Origin: Actinomycetota bacterium | GTDB taxonomy: Bacteria; Actinomycetota; UBA4738; HRBIN12 | DNA length: 64,000 nt | Assembly: GCA_026003015.1 (NCBI GenBank) | Contig: BPGL01000001.1 | Span: 549,353 to 613,352 of the forward strand | Direction of reading: 5' to 3' | Shown: positions 1 through 8,710 of the stretch, piece after piece | Position numbering within the stretch: position 1 is the stretch's first letter | Layout: the number at the start of each line of letters is the position of its first letter | Notes under the pieces: model-generated | Told to the model about the DNA's origin: nothing | Database searches by the model: none | The model's input: the letters and a program-made list of their open reading frames with translations, nothing else | Made by a program: the position numbers and the translations under genes

Positions 1-696
1 CGACCCGGTGCCGGTTCCGATCCCCATCAGGGCCGACCCGGCCCCGGCCATGACGCTTCGCACGTCGGCGAAGTCGAGGTTGATGAGGCCCGGCGTGGTG
101 ATCAGCGACGTGATCCCGTCGACGCCCCTGATACAGGACCTGGTCGGCCATCCGGAAGGCCTCGACCATCGGCATCGACGGGTCGGCCACCTGCAGCAGC
201 CGGTCGTTCGGAACGACGATCAGCGTGTCGACCGCCTTCTTGAGCTCCGTGATGCCGGCGTCGGCCTGCATCGCTCGCTTGCGCCCCTCGAAGCCGAAGG
301 GCCGGGTCACGACCCCCGATCGTGAGCGCGCCCAGGTTCCTCGCGATCTCCGCCACGATCGGGGCGCCGCCGGTCCCCGTGCCGCCACCCTCGCCCGCGG
401 TGATGAAGACCATGTCGGCGCCCCTTGAGGATCTCCTCGATCTCGTCGGCGTGCTCCGACGCTGCGGTCCGCCCGATCTCCGGGTCGGACCCCGCGCCCA
501 GCCCGCGCGTCGTCTCGCGCCCGATGTCCAGCTTCACCTCGGCATCGGACATCAACAGCGTCTGGGCGTCGGTGTTGACGGCGATGAACTCCACGCCCCG
601 GAGGCCTGCCTCGATCATCCGGTTCACGGCGTTCACGCCGCCCCCACCGATCCCGAGCACCTTGATCACCGCGAGGTAGTTCTGGGGAGCGTCCAT
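1..696 (-). CDS. ftsZ: Cell division protein FtsZ (3' part outside window; three frame breaks)
   Basis: FtsZ is the tubulin-like GTPase that polymerises into the division ring. From the ATG at 696 the protein shows the N-terminal nucleotide-binding [11 protein letters not shown], then NTDAQ, and after a frame break the tubulin signature [10 protein letters not shown]. The frame is broken at three plus-strand C runs: 421-424, 313-317 and 125-128. Removing one base from each restores an unbroken FtsZ to the window edge (for example LKGADMVF, LTIGVVTR, YQGVDGIT), so I treat these as sequencing errors rather than a pseudogene. It is the last gene of the dcw cluster seen here, separated from ftsQ by a 184-bp gap that probably carries its own promoter. 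The C-terminal half is not in the window. Confidence 0.93.
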
Positions 697-750
697 CCGA
701 CCCTGCCTCCGGACCCGTCGTTCGCCCTGCTGGGGACCGCTCTGGGCGAC

Positions 751-800
751 CAACCCTTACCGTCAAGTTGAGCCTTATTGTTAGTTCTACCTTACATCGA
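751..800 (-). promoter_or_regulatory. AT-rich upstream region of ftsZ, probable promoter/operator
   Basis: The ftsQ-ftsZ gap contains a strikingly AT-rich tract in an otherwise very GC-rich cluster. On the minus strand it reads TAGAACTAACAATAAGG followed by CTCAACTTGACGGTAAGGG. Several TAnnnn hexamers could serve as a -10 and I cannot choose between them. A dedicated ftsZ promoter at this point is common in Actinomycetota, so a promoter is a reasonable inference but not proven. Confidence 0.4.
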
Positions 801-880
801 GTCCGGGACACTACTAGGGATCCGCAGGTCCGTCAAGCTCCGGTACCGCGCCCCCTGCCGGGTGGGTTGACACCGAGCCG

Positions 881-1585
881 CTAGTCGGCCGGCCGGACCG
901 TCGGCGCCGACGGCACCGCGACGTCGATCGCCTGGAGCGCCGTCCCCCGCTGCGCCGCCCAGCGTCGGATCGCCTCCAGGGCCCGACCCTTCGCCTCGAC
1001 CTCGGTCGGCAGCCCGTAGCGGACCGTCGCCCCGTCGGCCATCGTGAACACGAGCTCCCCGTCGGGCTCGACGAAGGCCGTGTCGACCGCGCGACGGGTC
1101 CGCCCGCTCATGGCCGCGAGCGCCCCGGCCACCGCGGCCCGCTCGGCCGGGTCGAGGACGCCCCCGACGGAGCGCAGCTCGGGCACACTCGGTCCGATCC
1201 GACCGGGGAGCAGCGCCCCGTCCTCCCCCACGAGCCGGCGGGCGCCGTCCACGAGCGCCCAGGCGACGGGGACCCGCTCGCGCACCCGGACCACGATCCG
1301 GCCGGGGAGGTGCCGTTCCAGACGCGCCTCGGCGATCCACGGGTCGGCGGTGATCGCGCTCGCGGTGCGATCGAGATCGAGGTGGAACACGTTCGTGCCG
1401 AGGGTCAGCCCGCCGAGCTGGCGGATCCGATCCTCGGACACGCGTCGAGCGCCGACGACCCGGATCTCGCGAGCCCCGAACAGCGGGGTGTACGTGGATC
1501 CGACCGCCGCGCCCGTGAGCGCGACCGCCGCGGCAAGCACGAGGGCCCGCCGCCCTCCGCGCGTGCGCAGCCACTCAGGGCCCAT
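881..1585 (-). CDS. ftsQ: Cell division protein FtsQ (POTRA/divisome)
   Basis: FtsQ is a bitopic membrane protein that links the divisome to septal wall synthesis. The 234-aa product has a short basic N-terminus, one membrane segment (about residues 14-32), then a POTRA-type region with FGAREIRVVGARRVSEDRIRQLGGL, and the usual beta domain after it. Size and order fit the family. It starts inside the end of murB (11-bp overlap), so the two are translationally coupled, and it is followed by the ftsZ promoter gap. Confidence 0.9.
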   Translation of the reverse strand: MGPEWLRTRGGRRALVLAAAVALTGAAVGSTYTPLFGAREIRVVGARRVSEDRIRQLGGLTLGTNVFHLDLDRTASAITADPWIAEARLERHLPGRIVVRVRERVPVAWALVDGARRLVGEDGALLPGRIGPSVPELRSVGGVLDPAERAAVAGALAAMSGRTRRAVDTAFVEPDGELVFTMADGATVRYGLPTEVEAKGRALEAIRRWAAQRGTALQAIDVAVPSAPTVRPAD

Positions 1586-2510
1586 CGCCGAACCTCCCGA
1601 CGAGACGCACCTCCGGGACGAGCTCGACCCCCGTGCGGTCGCGGACGAGCGATCGCACCCGCTCGATCAGCCGCGCGACGTCGCGTGCCCGCGCCCCGGG
1701 TCCGGCGACGATGAAGTTCGCGTGCTTGTCCGACACCCGCGCCCCACCTTCGGCGAGCCCCTTGGCCCCCGCCTCCTCAATCAGGCGGGCGGCGTGCGCC
1801 CCGGGGGGGTTCGTGAAGACCGAGCCGCAGTTCGGCTCGGCGAGCGGCTGGGTACGTCGGCGCCAGGACCTGGCCGCTTCCATCCGCTCCCGGATCACGG
1901 CGGGGTCTCCCGGCTCCAGTCGCACCGTCGCCTCGGTCACCACGGCGTCGGGCGCGAGCCCGGCGCGCCGGTACCCGAAGTCGATGTCCCGGGCGGCGAT
2001 CGCGCGGCGCTGCCTCGCGACGAGCCGGACGACCCGCACCTCGGTGAGCACCGCCGCGATCTCGGTGCCGTGGGCCCCGGCGTTCATCCGGACCGCGCCG
2101 CCGAGGCTCCCGGGGATCGCGACCCCGAACTCCAGACCGGCGAGGCCGTGGCGGAGCGCGATCCCGGCGAGCGCCGGCAGCGGCATCGCGCCGCCGGCGG
2201 CCAGCCGCTCCCCCGCACGACCGGCCCACCGGAAGGAGCGTCCGAGCCGGAGCACGAGGCCGGGGAACCCCTCGTCGGCCACGAGCACGTTCGAGCCCTT
2301 GCCCAAGACGAGCCAGGGGATCTCGGCCTCGGCGATCGCCAGGGCCGCGGCGTCGAGGTCATCCTCCCCCTCGGCCTCCAGGTACAGGGCCGCCGGTCCC
2401 CCGAGGCGGAAGGTCGTGAGCGGGGCGAGGGGGAAGCCCACGCGCACCCGATCCCCGCAGGCCGCGCGCAGCACCCGCTCGGCGACGGCGAGGGCCTCCT
2501 CAGTCGCCAT
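1575..2510 (-). CDS. murB: UDP-N-acetylenolpyruvoylglucosamine reductase MurB
   Basis: MurB is the FAD- and NADPH-dependent enzyme that reduces UDP-GlcNAc-enolpyruvate to UDP-MurNAc in the cytoplasm. The 311-aa sequence has the FAD-binding LGKGSNVLVAD (about 92-102), GVAIPGSLGGAVRMNAGAHG and the C-terminal catalytic block with PNCGSVFTNP and ARLIEEAGAKG. It overlaps murC by 11 bp and ftsQ by 11 bp within the dcw operon. Confidence 0.95.
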   Translation of the reverse strand: MATEEALAVAERVLRAACGDRVRVGFPLAPLTTFRLGGPAALYLEAEGEDDLDAAALAIAEAEIPWLVLGKGSNVLVADEGFPGLVLRLGRSFRWAGRAGERLAAGGAMPLPALAGIALRHGLAGLEFGVAIPGSLGGAVRMNAGAHGTEIAAVLTEVRVVRLVARQRRAIAARDIDFGYRRAGLAPDAVVTEATVRLEPGDPAVIRERMEAARSWRRRTQPLAEPNCGSVFTNPPGAHAARLIEEAGAKGLAEGGARVSDKHANFIVAGPGARARDVARLIERVRSLVRDRTGVELVPEVRLVGRFGDGP

Positions 2511-3933
2511 CGGTCGACCCCCCGATCCGCTCCAGCGCCGCGTCGGCGATCATCCACACGTCGCCGCAGCCCATGGTCACGACGAGATCGCCCTCGCCTA
2601 CCTCGCGATCGAGGAAGGCGACGACGTCACGTCGGTGGGGAAGCCACACGGTCCGCGTGCCCGGCGAGGCGAGCTGAACGCCGTCGACGACGAGCTTGCC
2701 GCTCACCCCGGGGATCGGCGGCTGGCCGGCCCCGTACACCTCGGTGACGACGACGACATCGGCCCCAGCGACGCTCGCGCCGAGCTCGCGCCACAGCGCC
2801 TGCACCCGTGCGTAGCGGTGCGGCTGCACGACCGCGATCAGGCGTCGAGGGGCCCGGCGACGCGCGGTCGCGATCGTGACGGCCATCTCGGTCGGGTTGT
2901 GGCCGTAGTCGTCGAAGAACCATGCGCCGCGGGCGCGTCCGCGGAGCTCGAACCGGCGGTGCACCCCGTCGAACCCCGCGATCGCGCGCGCCGCCGCCCG
3001 CGGCGGCACGCCGACCAGCGCCGCCACCGCGATCGCCGCGGCGGCGTTGAGCAGGTTGTGCTCCCCGTCGACGCCGAGCGCCACGGCCACCTCCTCCCCG
3101 GCGATCCGAACCCGTCCGCGTGCCCCCTGCGGCCCGAGCGCCTCGACGGTGAGGGCGACGTCGCCCGTGTACCCGTAGGTGATCGCCTCGACCCCCGCGA
3201 GCTCGAGCGCGCGGCGCACGTTCGGGTCGTCCCCGAAGGCCACCACCCGCCGGCACCGGCCGACGAACGCCGCGAAGGCCGCCACGATCTGCTCGAGCCC
3301 ACCGGGATAGAAGTCGACGTGGTCGACCTCGATGTTCGTGACGACCCCGATCTCCGGCTCCGCCAGCAGGAACGAGCCGTCGCTCTCGTCGGCCTCGAAC
3401 ACGAACACGTCCCCCTCGCCGTGGCGGGCGCCGGAGCCGCTCTCGTTCAGGTCGCCCCCGATCAGGTAGGTTGGGTCGACGCCGGTGCGCTCGAGGGCGC
3501 GGGCGACGAGCGAGGTCGTCGTCGTTTTCCCGTGGGTGCCGGCGACCGCCACCGCCCGACGCCCCGCAGCGAGCGCCGCGACCACCTGCTGGCGACGCCA
3601 TACCGGGATCCCCCGTTCGAGCGCCGCACGCAGCTCGGGGTTGCGGTCGGGGATCGCGCTCGAGATCACGAGCGCGTCGGGCTCGCCGAGCCGTCCCGCA
3701 TCGTGGCCGACGTACACCTCGGCGCCTCGGGCTTCGAGGTCGCGCAGGCCGGCGGAGTCCTTGAGATCCGAGCCGCGGACGCGCAGACCGCGCGCGAGCA
3801 GGAGCCGAGCGAGGTTGCGCATGCCCGCTCCACCGATGCCGACCAGGTGCACGCTGCCGACGCCCTCCAGCGTCGGGATGGGAAGCGTCGGGATCGACCC
3901 CGGCGGCGGCGTGTACCCCACGGCCGTGGTCAT
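2500..3933 (-). CDS. murC: UDP-N-acetylmuramate--L-alanine ligase MurC
   Basis: MurC adds L-alanine to UDP-MurNAc, the first amino acid of the stem peptide, using ATP. The 477-aa protein has the Rossmann-like start HLVGIGGAGMRNLARLL, the ATP-binding AGTHGKTTTTSLVA, EADESDGSF, NIEVDHVDFY and the C-terminal DDYGHNPTEM. The ATG at 3933 overlaps the murG stop (ATGA), which fixes the start. An N-terminal extension of about 20 residues rich in Pro/Thr precedes the domain. Confidence 0.95.
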   Translation of the reverse strand: MTTAVGYTPPPGSIPTLPIPTLEGVGSVHLVGIGGAGMRNLARLLLARGLRVRGSDLKDSAGLRDLEARGAEVYVGHDAGRLGEPDALVISSAIPDRNPELRAALERGIPVWRRQQVVAALAAGRRAVAVAGTHGKTTTTSLVARALERTGVDPTYLIGGDLNESGSGARHGEGDVFVFEADESDGSFLLAEPEIGVVTNIEVDHVDFYPGGLEQIVAAFAAFVGRCRRVVAFGDDPNVRRALELAGVEAITYGYTGDVALTVEALGPQGARGRVRIAGEEVAVALGVDGEHNLLNAAAAIAVAALVGVPPRAAARAIAGFDGVHRRFELRGRARGAWFFDDYGHNPTEMAVTIATARRRAPRRLIAVVQPHRYARVQALWRELGASVAGADVVVVTEVYGAGQPPIPGVSGKLVVDGVQLASPGTRTVWLPHRRDVVAFLDREVGEGDLVVTMGCGDVWMIADAALERIGGSTDGD

Positions 3934-5033
3934 CGTCGACCCGCCACCTCGAGGACCAGCTCGGCCAGACGAGCGTCCGCGTCTGGGATCGCCCAGGCGC
4001 GCATCGCGGCGGCCATCGCCGAACGGCGGTCTCGGTCGCGCATGAGGTCGAGGATGCACCGTGCGAGCCGCGACGGCGACAGCTCGGCGTCGGGGATCAC
4101 CTCCGCGGCACCCGCCCGCACGAGCTCCCGGGCGTTGGCCGCCTGGTGATCGTCTGTCGCGTATGGGTACGGGACGAGCACGGCGGGGATCCCGCACACG
4201 GCGAGCTCCGCGATCGCGCTCGCCCCCGCGCGGGCGACGGCGAACTCGGCCACCGCGTACGCGAGCTCGATGCGTTCGAGGAAGCCGACGACCACCGTCG
4301 GCGGCGCCGGTCCGGCGCCCGCGGGTCCGCGCACCACCTCGACGTGATCGCGTCCGGTCAGGACGAGCAGCTGCACGTCCGCACCGACGAGGCTGGGAAG
4401 GGCGCCGGCGACCGCGCGATCGAGGCTGAGCGCCCCCTGGCTGCCGCCCATCACGAGCACCGTGGGAAGGCCGTCGACGAGCCCGAGCGCGCGGCGGGCC
4501 TCCTGGGCGATCGCGTCGCGCCGGCCCTGGACCTCGAGCACCTGGGGCCGCACGGGGTTCCCCGTGCGCTCGACACGGGCCCTGGCGGGGAAGCGCTCGG
4601 CCGCATCGGCGAACGAGATCCCGACCGCCGCCGCCCAGCGGGCGAGCACGCGGTTCGCAAGGCTCGGGACCGCGTTCTGCTCGTGGACGACGAACGGCAC
4701 CCGCCGACGGCGCGCCGCGAGCCCCGCCGGCACGCTCACGTACCCCCCGAGCCCGACGACGACGTCGGCGCCGTCGAGGAGCGGCCCCACGCGACGCGAC
4801 GTCGCGAGGGCGACCACCGGGCCGCGGAGCGCGCGCCACGTGAGCCCTCGGACGAACGGCTCGGCCTCGATCCCCGCGAACGGGACGCCCGCGGCCGGCA
4901 CGAGCTCGGCCTCGAAGCCCGAGCGCGACCCCACGAACAGGACGTCGGCGCCGCGCTCGCGCAGGCGCGCCGCGAGGGCGAGCCCGGGCGCGACGTGCCC
5001 GGCCGTCCCGCCGCCCGCGACCACGACCCTCAC
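3930..5033 (-). CDS. murG: Lipid II-forming GlcNAc transferase MurG
   Basis: MurG transfers GlcNAc from UDP-GlcNAc to lipid I on the inner membrane face, making lipid II. The 367-aa protein begins VRVVVAGGGTAGHVAPGLAL, carries HEQNAVPSLANRV and, at the domain interface, VMGGSQGA, followed by the donor-binding VARAGASAIAEL. The GTG start at 5033 overlaps the ftsW stop by four bases. It sits between ftsW and murC, the standard order. Confidence 0.95.
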   Translation of the reverse strand: MRVVVAGGGTAGHVAPGLALAARLRERGADVLFVGSRSGFEAELVPAAGVPFAGIEAEPFVRGLTWRALRGPVVALATSRRVGPLLDGADVVVGLGGYVSVPAGLAARRRRVPFVVHEQNAVPSLANRVLARWAAAVGISFADAAERFPARARVERTGNPVRPQVLEVQGRRDAIAQEARRALGLVDGLPTVLVMGGSQGALSLDRAVAGALPSLVGADVQLLVLTGRDHVEVVRGPAGAGPAPPTVVVGFLERIELAYAVAEFAVARAGASAIAELAVCGIPAVLVPYPYATDDHQAANARELVRAGAAEVIPDAELSPSRLARCILDLMRDRDRRSAMAAAMRAWAIPDADARLAELVLEVAGRR

Positions 5034-6307
5034 CCCCGACCGGCTCCCGCGCTCGATCGCGACCGGCCCTCGTGCGCCCGAGCCCGGGCGACGCTCGCGA
5101 GCACCCCGACCCCCGCGAGGGTCACGACGAGCGCCGTCCCGCCGAACGACACGAGCGGCAGGGGGACGCCCGTGATCGGAAGCAGCCCGGTGACCGCGCC
5201 GAGGTTGATGACCGTCTGCAGGCCGATCCACGCGACGATCCCGGCGGCCAGGAGCCGACCGAACCCGTCGGGCGCGTGCAGGGCGATGCGCACGCCCGCC
5301 AACAGCAGGACGCCGAACGCGATCAGCACCACGATGGCGCCCAGGAGGCCGAGCTCCTCGGCGATCACCGCGAAGATGAAGTCCGAGTGGGCGTTCGGCA
5401 GGAAGTCCCACTTCGCCCGGCTCGACCCCAAGCCCAGCCCGGTCCAGCCGCCCGAGCCGATCGCGATCAGCCCCTGGATCAGCTGGTAGCCCGCTCCGGA
5501 CGGATCGGATCGCGGATCGAGCCAGGCCTCGAAGAACCGGGTCGAACGGTACTCCTCCCCGACGATCAGCGCGAGCACGCCGAGGAGACCCGCGAGCCCC
5601 ACGGTCGCGAGGTGGCGCGCGCGCGCTCCGGCAACGAACAGCATCAGGTAGACGGCGCCGCAGAGGATCACCGTCGTGCCGAGGTCGCGCTGCAGGATGC
5701 CGAGGACCGCGATCGCCCCGACGACGGGTACCAGCGGCAGGCACAGGTGCCCCGGCTGCTCGATCCGACGCCCCTTCGCGGCGAGCACGGTTGCGGCGAA
5801 CGCCACGAGCCCCAGCTTCGCGAACTCCGAGGGCTGGATCGTCACGACGCCGAGGTCGATCCAGCGGGACGCGCCGTACACCGACGTGCCGGCCGCGGGG
5901 TGGGCGGCGATGAACATCAGGACCGCCGCGCCGGCCAGCACGGGCAGCGACAGCGTCCGCCACGTCCGGTAGGGGATCCGCGCGACGAGCGCCGCGACGG
6001 CCAACCCGGCGAGCGCGTAGAGCACCTGACGCTGGAAGTACCAGAAGCTGTTGCCGCCGTAACCCTGCGCGGCCGAGACCGATCCGGCCGACAGCACCAT
6101 CACGAGTCCGAACGCCGTGAGGAACCACGCCGAGACGAGCAGCAGCGCGAGATCGGCGCGCGCGCGCTGCGCCGGCGACCGACGGGGGCGGGCGGGCGTT
6201 GGGGTCCGCACGAGCCGCAGGGTCGCCGAGCGCCCGACCGAGACGGAGCCCGCCGAGCGGGCCGTCGCCGCAGCACGGGGCCGAGCGCGTCCCTGTGGTT
6301 CACCCAC
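5030..6307 (-). CDS. ftsW: SEDS peptidoglycan polymerase FtsW
   Basis: FtsW is the septal SEDS-family glycan polymerase that works with FtsI. The 425-aa product has a cytoplasmic basic N-terminus of about 50 residues and about ten hydrophobic segments. SEDS hallmarks include WIDLGVVTIQPSEFAKL, LQRDLGTTVIL, AHSDFIFAVIAEELG and TGVPLPLVSFGG. It overlaps murD by 8 bp and murG by 4 bp. Confidence 0.94.
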   Translation of the reverse strand: MGEPQGRARPRAAATARSAGSVSVGRSATLRLVRTPTPARPRRSPAQRARADLALLLVSAWFLTAFGLVMVLSAGSVSAAQGYGGNSFWYFQRQVLYALAGLAVAALVARIPYRTWRTLSLPVLAGAAVLMFIAAHPAAGTSVYGASRWIDLGVVTIQPSEFAKLGLVAFAATVLAAKGRRIEQPGHLCLPLVPVVGAIAVLGILQRDLGTTVILCGAVYLMLFVAGARARHLATVGLAGLLGVLALIVGEEYRSTRFFEAWLDPRSDPSGAGYQLIQGLIAIGSGGWTGLGLGSSRAKWDFLPNAHSDFIFAVIAEELGLLGAIVVLIAFGVLLLAGVRIALHAPDGFGRLLAAGIVAWIGLQTVINLGAVTGLLPITGVPLPLVSFGGTALVVTLAGVGVLASVARARAHEGRSRSSAGAGRG

Positions 6308-7652
6308 CGGCGCGGACCTCCGCGTCGAGGCCGCGAGCCGCCTCGGCGAAGCGCTCGCCGCGCTCGGCGTAGTCCGTGAACTGATCCCAGCTCGCGCAGG
6401 CAGGCGCCAACAGCACGACGCCCTCAGGCGACGCGAGCTCGAAGCCGAGGCGCGCCGCTTCCTCGATCGAGGTCGCCCGACGCACCTGGAGGCGCCCTGC
6501 GAACACGGCTTCGATCTCGTCGGCCGCCGCTCCCACGGCGATCACCGCGCGCAGCCCGCCGGCTCGGCTCGCAAGCGGCGCCAGGTCGACGCCCTTCGCG
6601 TGACCGCCGGCGATCAGCACCGCCCCGGGCCACGCGTCGATCGCGGCCAGCGACGCGTGCACGTTCGTGGCCTTCGAGTCGTCGACGAAGCGCACCCCCT
6701 CCACGACGGCGACGACCTCGCCGCGGTGCGGACGAGGACGGTACGACGCCAGCGCGGACGCGATCGCCTCCGACGAGGCACCGAAGGCGAGCGCCGCGGC
6801 GGCCGCCGCGGCGGCGTCGGCTCGCAGGCCGGGGCGAGCGTCGGCGATCGACGCGAGCTCGCGCTCCTCGTCGATCCGAGCGACGAGCCGGTCCTGCACG
6901 TAGCCGACCTCGCCGGGACCCGGCGCCTCGAGGGTGAACCAGATCGTCCGACAGCGCGCGCGCCGTGAGATCGCCGCCGCCTCGGGGTCGTCCCGGTTGC
7001 CGACGTGGACGTCCTCCCCCTCCTGCCGGGCCGCGATCGCGGCCTTCGCGCGCGCGTACGCCTCGAACGACCCATGCCAGTCGAGGTGGTCGGGGGCGAG
7101 GTTGAGCAGGACCGACACGCGAGGGTGGAACGACGTCTGCTGCGCGAGCTGGAACGAGGAACACTCGACGACGAGGACGTCGTGCCCGGCCCGGGCCGCG
7201 ACCGGGAACGGGTGCCCGATGTTCCCGCAGACCACGGCGTCCAGGCCGTCGGCGCGCAGCGCGGACGCGAGCATCTCCGTGGTCGTCGTCTTCCCGTTCG
7301 TCCCCGTCACCGCGAGGATCGGCGCGGACGCGAGCCGCGCTCCGAGCTCGAGCTCCCCATCGACCGGAAGGCCGCGGGCCCGTGCCCGGACGATCAGCGG
7401 GGTCGAGGGTGGAACGCCCGGGCTCACCACCACCCGATCGATCCCGTCGAGATCCTCGGGTCGGTGCCCGCCCGCTCGGAGCTCGACGCCGAGACGCCGG
7501 AGATGCTCGCCGAGCGGCTCGAGCGCGTGCGCCGGTCGCGCCTCGGACACGATCACGTGGGCGCCCTCGAGCGCGAGCACCTCGGCGGCGGCGCGTCCGG
7601 CCACGCCGAACCCGACGACCAGGACCCGCTCCCCCGCGAACGCCCCGCTCAC
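6300..7652 (-). CDS. murD: UDP-MurNAc-L-alanine--D-glutamate ligase MurD
   Basis: MurD adds D-glutamate to UDP-MurNAc-L-Ala. The 450-aa protein shows the N-terminal VLVVGFGVAGRAAAEVL, the ATP-binding AVTGTNGKTTTTEML, ECSSFQL, NLAPDHLDWHGS, DDSKATN and LLAPACASWDQF, all typical of MurD. The GTG start at 7652 overlaps the mraY stop (GTGA). The open frame extends far upstream, but that extension is only a shadow of mraY. Confidence 0.95.
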   Translation of the reverse strand: MSGAFAGERVLVVGFGVAGRAAAEVLALEGAHVIVSEARPAHALEPLGEHLRRLGVELRAGGHRPEDLDGIDRVVVSPGVPPSTPLIVRARARGLPVDGELELGARLASAPILAVTGTNGKTTTTEMLASALRADGLDAVVCGNIGHPFPVAARAGHDVLVVECSSFQLAQQTSFHPRVSVLLNLAPDHLDWHGSFEAYARAKAAIAARQEGEDVHVGNRDDPEAAAISRRARCRTIWFTLEAPGPGEVGYVQDRLVARIDEERELASIADARPGLRADAAAAAAAALAFGASSEAIASALASYRPRPHRGEVVAVVEGVRFVDDSKATNVHASLAAIDAWPGAVLIAGGHAKGVDLAPLASRAGGLRAVIAVGAAADEIEAVFAGRLQVRRATSIEEAARLGFELASPEGVVLLAPACASWDQFTDYAERGERFAEAARGLDAEVRAGG

Positions 7653-8710
7653 CCGAGACCTCCCCGGGCGATGAAGTCCGCGTAGTACAGGCCGAGACCC
7701 ACCGACGCGCAGATCCCGGCGAGCATCCAGAAGCGCACGATCACGGTGAACTCCGGCCAGCCGACCAGCTCGAAGTGGTGGTGGATCGGCGACATCCGAA
7801 AGACCCGCCGTCCGAACCCGCGGAACGCGATCACCTGGATGATCACCGATGCCGTCTCGATCACGTACAGCCCACCGAGGATCACGAGGAGCAACTGCGT
7901 GTTCGTGACGATCGCGAGCGCCCCCATCAGGCCGCCGAGCGCGAGCGAGCCCGTATCGCCCATGAAGATCTGCGCCGGAGCCGCGTTCCACCACAGGAAC
8001 CCGACGGCCGCGCCGAGCATGGCGGCGGCCACGATCGCCGCGTCCTGCATGTGCGCCCCGTCGACCGCGTAGCAGCCGCTCGCCCCGCCGAGGAGCTCGC
8101 ACGTGTGGCGGAACTGCCAGAAGGCGATGAACACGAACGAGGACAGCACGAGGGTCGAGGAGCCGGCGGCCAAGCCGTCCAAGCCGTCGGTGAGGTTCAC
8201 GGCGTTCGACGACGCCGTGAGGATCAGGAACGCCCAGACCACGAACAGCACGCCGAGCCGGATGCTCGTCTCCCGGATGAACGACAGGTTCGTCGAGGTG
8301 CCCGACTCGCCGGCGAACGAGCTCACCAGCAGGGCGAACAGGACCGAGACCACGGCGGTCCCCGCGAACTTCTGGAGCTTCGAAAGGCCCAGCGATCTGC
8401 GGTGGCGAACCTTCGTGATGTCGTCGAGGAACCCGACGACGCCGAACCCGATCGCGGCGAGCAGCAGCGCCAGGCCGGTCTCGGTCAGCCGCTGCGTCGT
8501 GACGCGCGAGCCGAGGAACCCGACGAGCAGTCCGACGATCATCACGACCCCGCCCATCGTCGGCGTTCCCGTCTTCTCCAGGTGCGTGCGCGGTCCGTCC
8601 TCGCGGATCCGCTGACCCCACCCCCAGGCACGGAACGCGCGGATCGCGAGGGGTGTCCCCAGGAGCGTCACGATGCCGGCGAGGCCCGCGGCGATGAGGA
8701 TCGAGATCAC
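7649..8710 (-). CDS. mraY: Phospho-MurNAc-pentapeptide translocase MraY
   Basis: MraY transfers phospho-MurNAc-pentapeptide to undecaprenyl phosphate, producing lipid I. The 353-aa integral membrane protein has about ten membrane segments and the catalytic motifs FLDDITKV, NLTDGLDGLA and, near the C-terminus, MSPIHHHFEL. The GTG at 8710 overlaps the murF stop (GTGA), which decides the start over an upstream in-frame extension. Confidence 0.95.
   Translation of the reverse strand: MISILIAAGLAGIVTLLGTPLAIRAFRAWGWGQRIREDGPRTHLEKTGTPTMGGVVMIVGLLVGFLGSRVTTQRLTETGLALLLAAIGFGVVGFLDDITKVRHRRSLGLSKLQKFAGTAVVSVLFALLVSSFAGESGTSTNLSFIRETSIRLGVLFVVWAFLILTASSNAVNLTDGLDGLAAGSSTLVLSSFVFIAFWQFRHTCELLGGASGCYAVDGAHMQDAAIVAAAMLGAAVGFLWWNAAPAQIFMGDTGSLALGGLMGALAIVTNTQLLLVILGGLYVIETASVIIQVIAFRGFGRRVFRMSPIHHHFELVGWPEFTVIVRFWMLAGICASVGLGLYYADFIARGGLG

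Noticed and set aside
1-696. ftsZ as a pseudogene
   Set aside because: Three frame breaks all lie in G/C runs and the conserved protein resumes exactly after each; loss of ftsZ in an otherwise intact dcw cluster is implausible.
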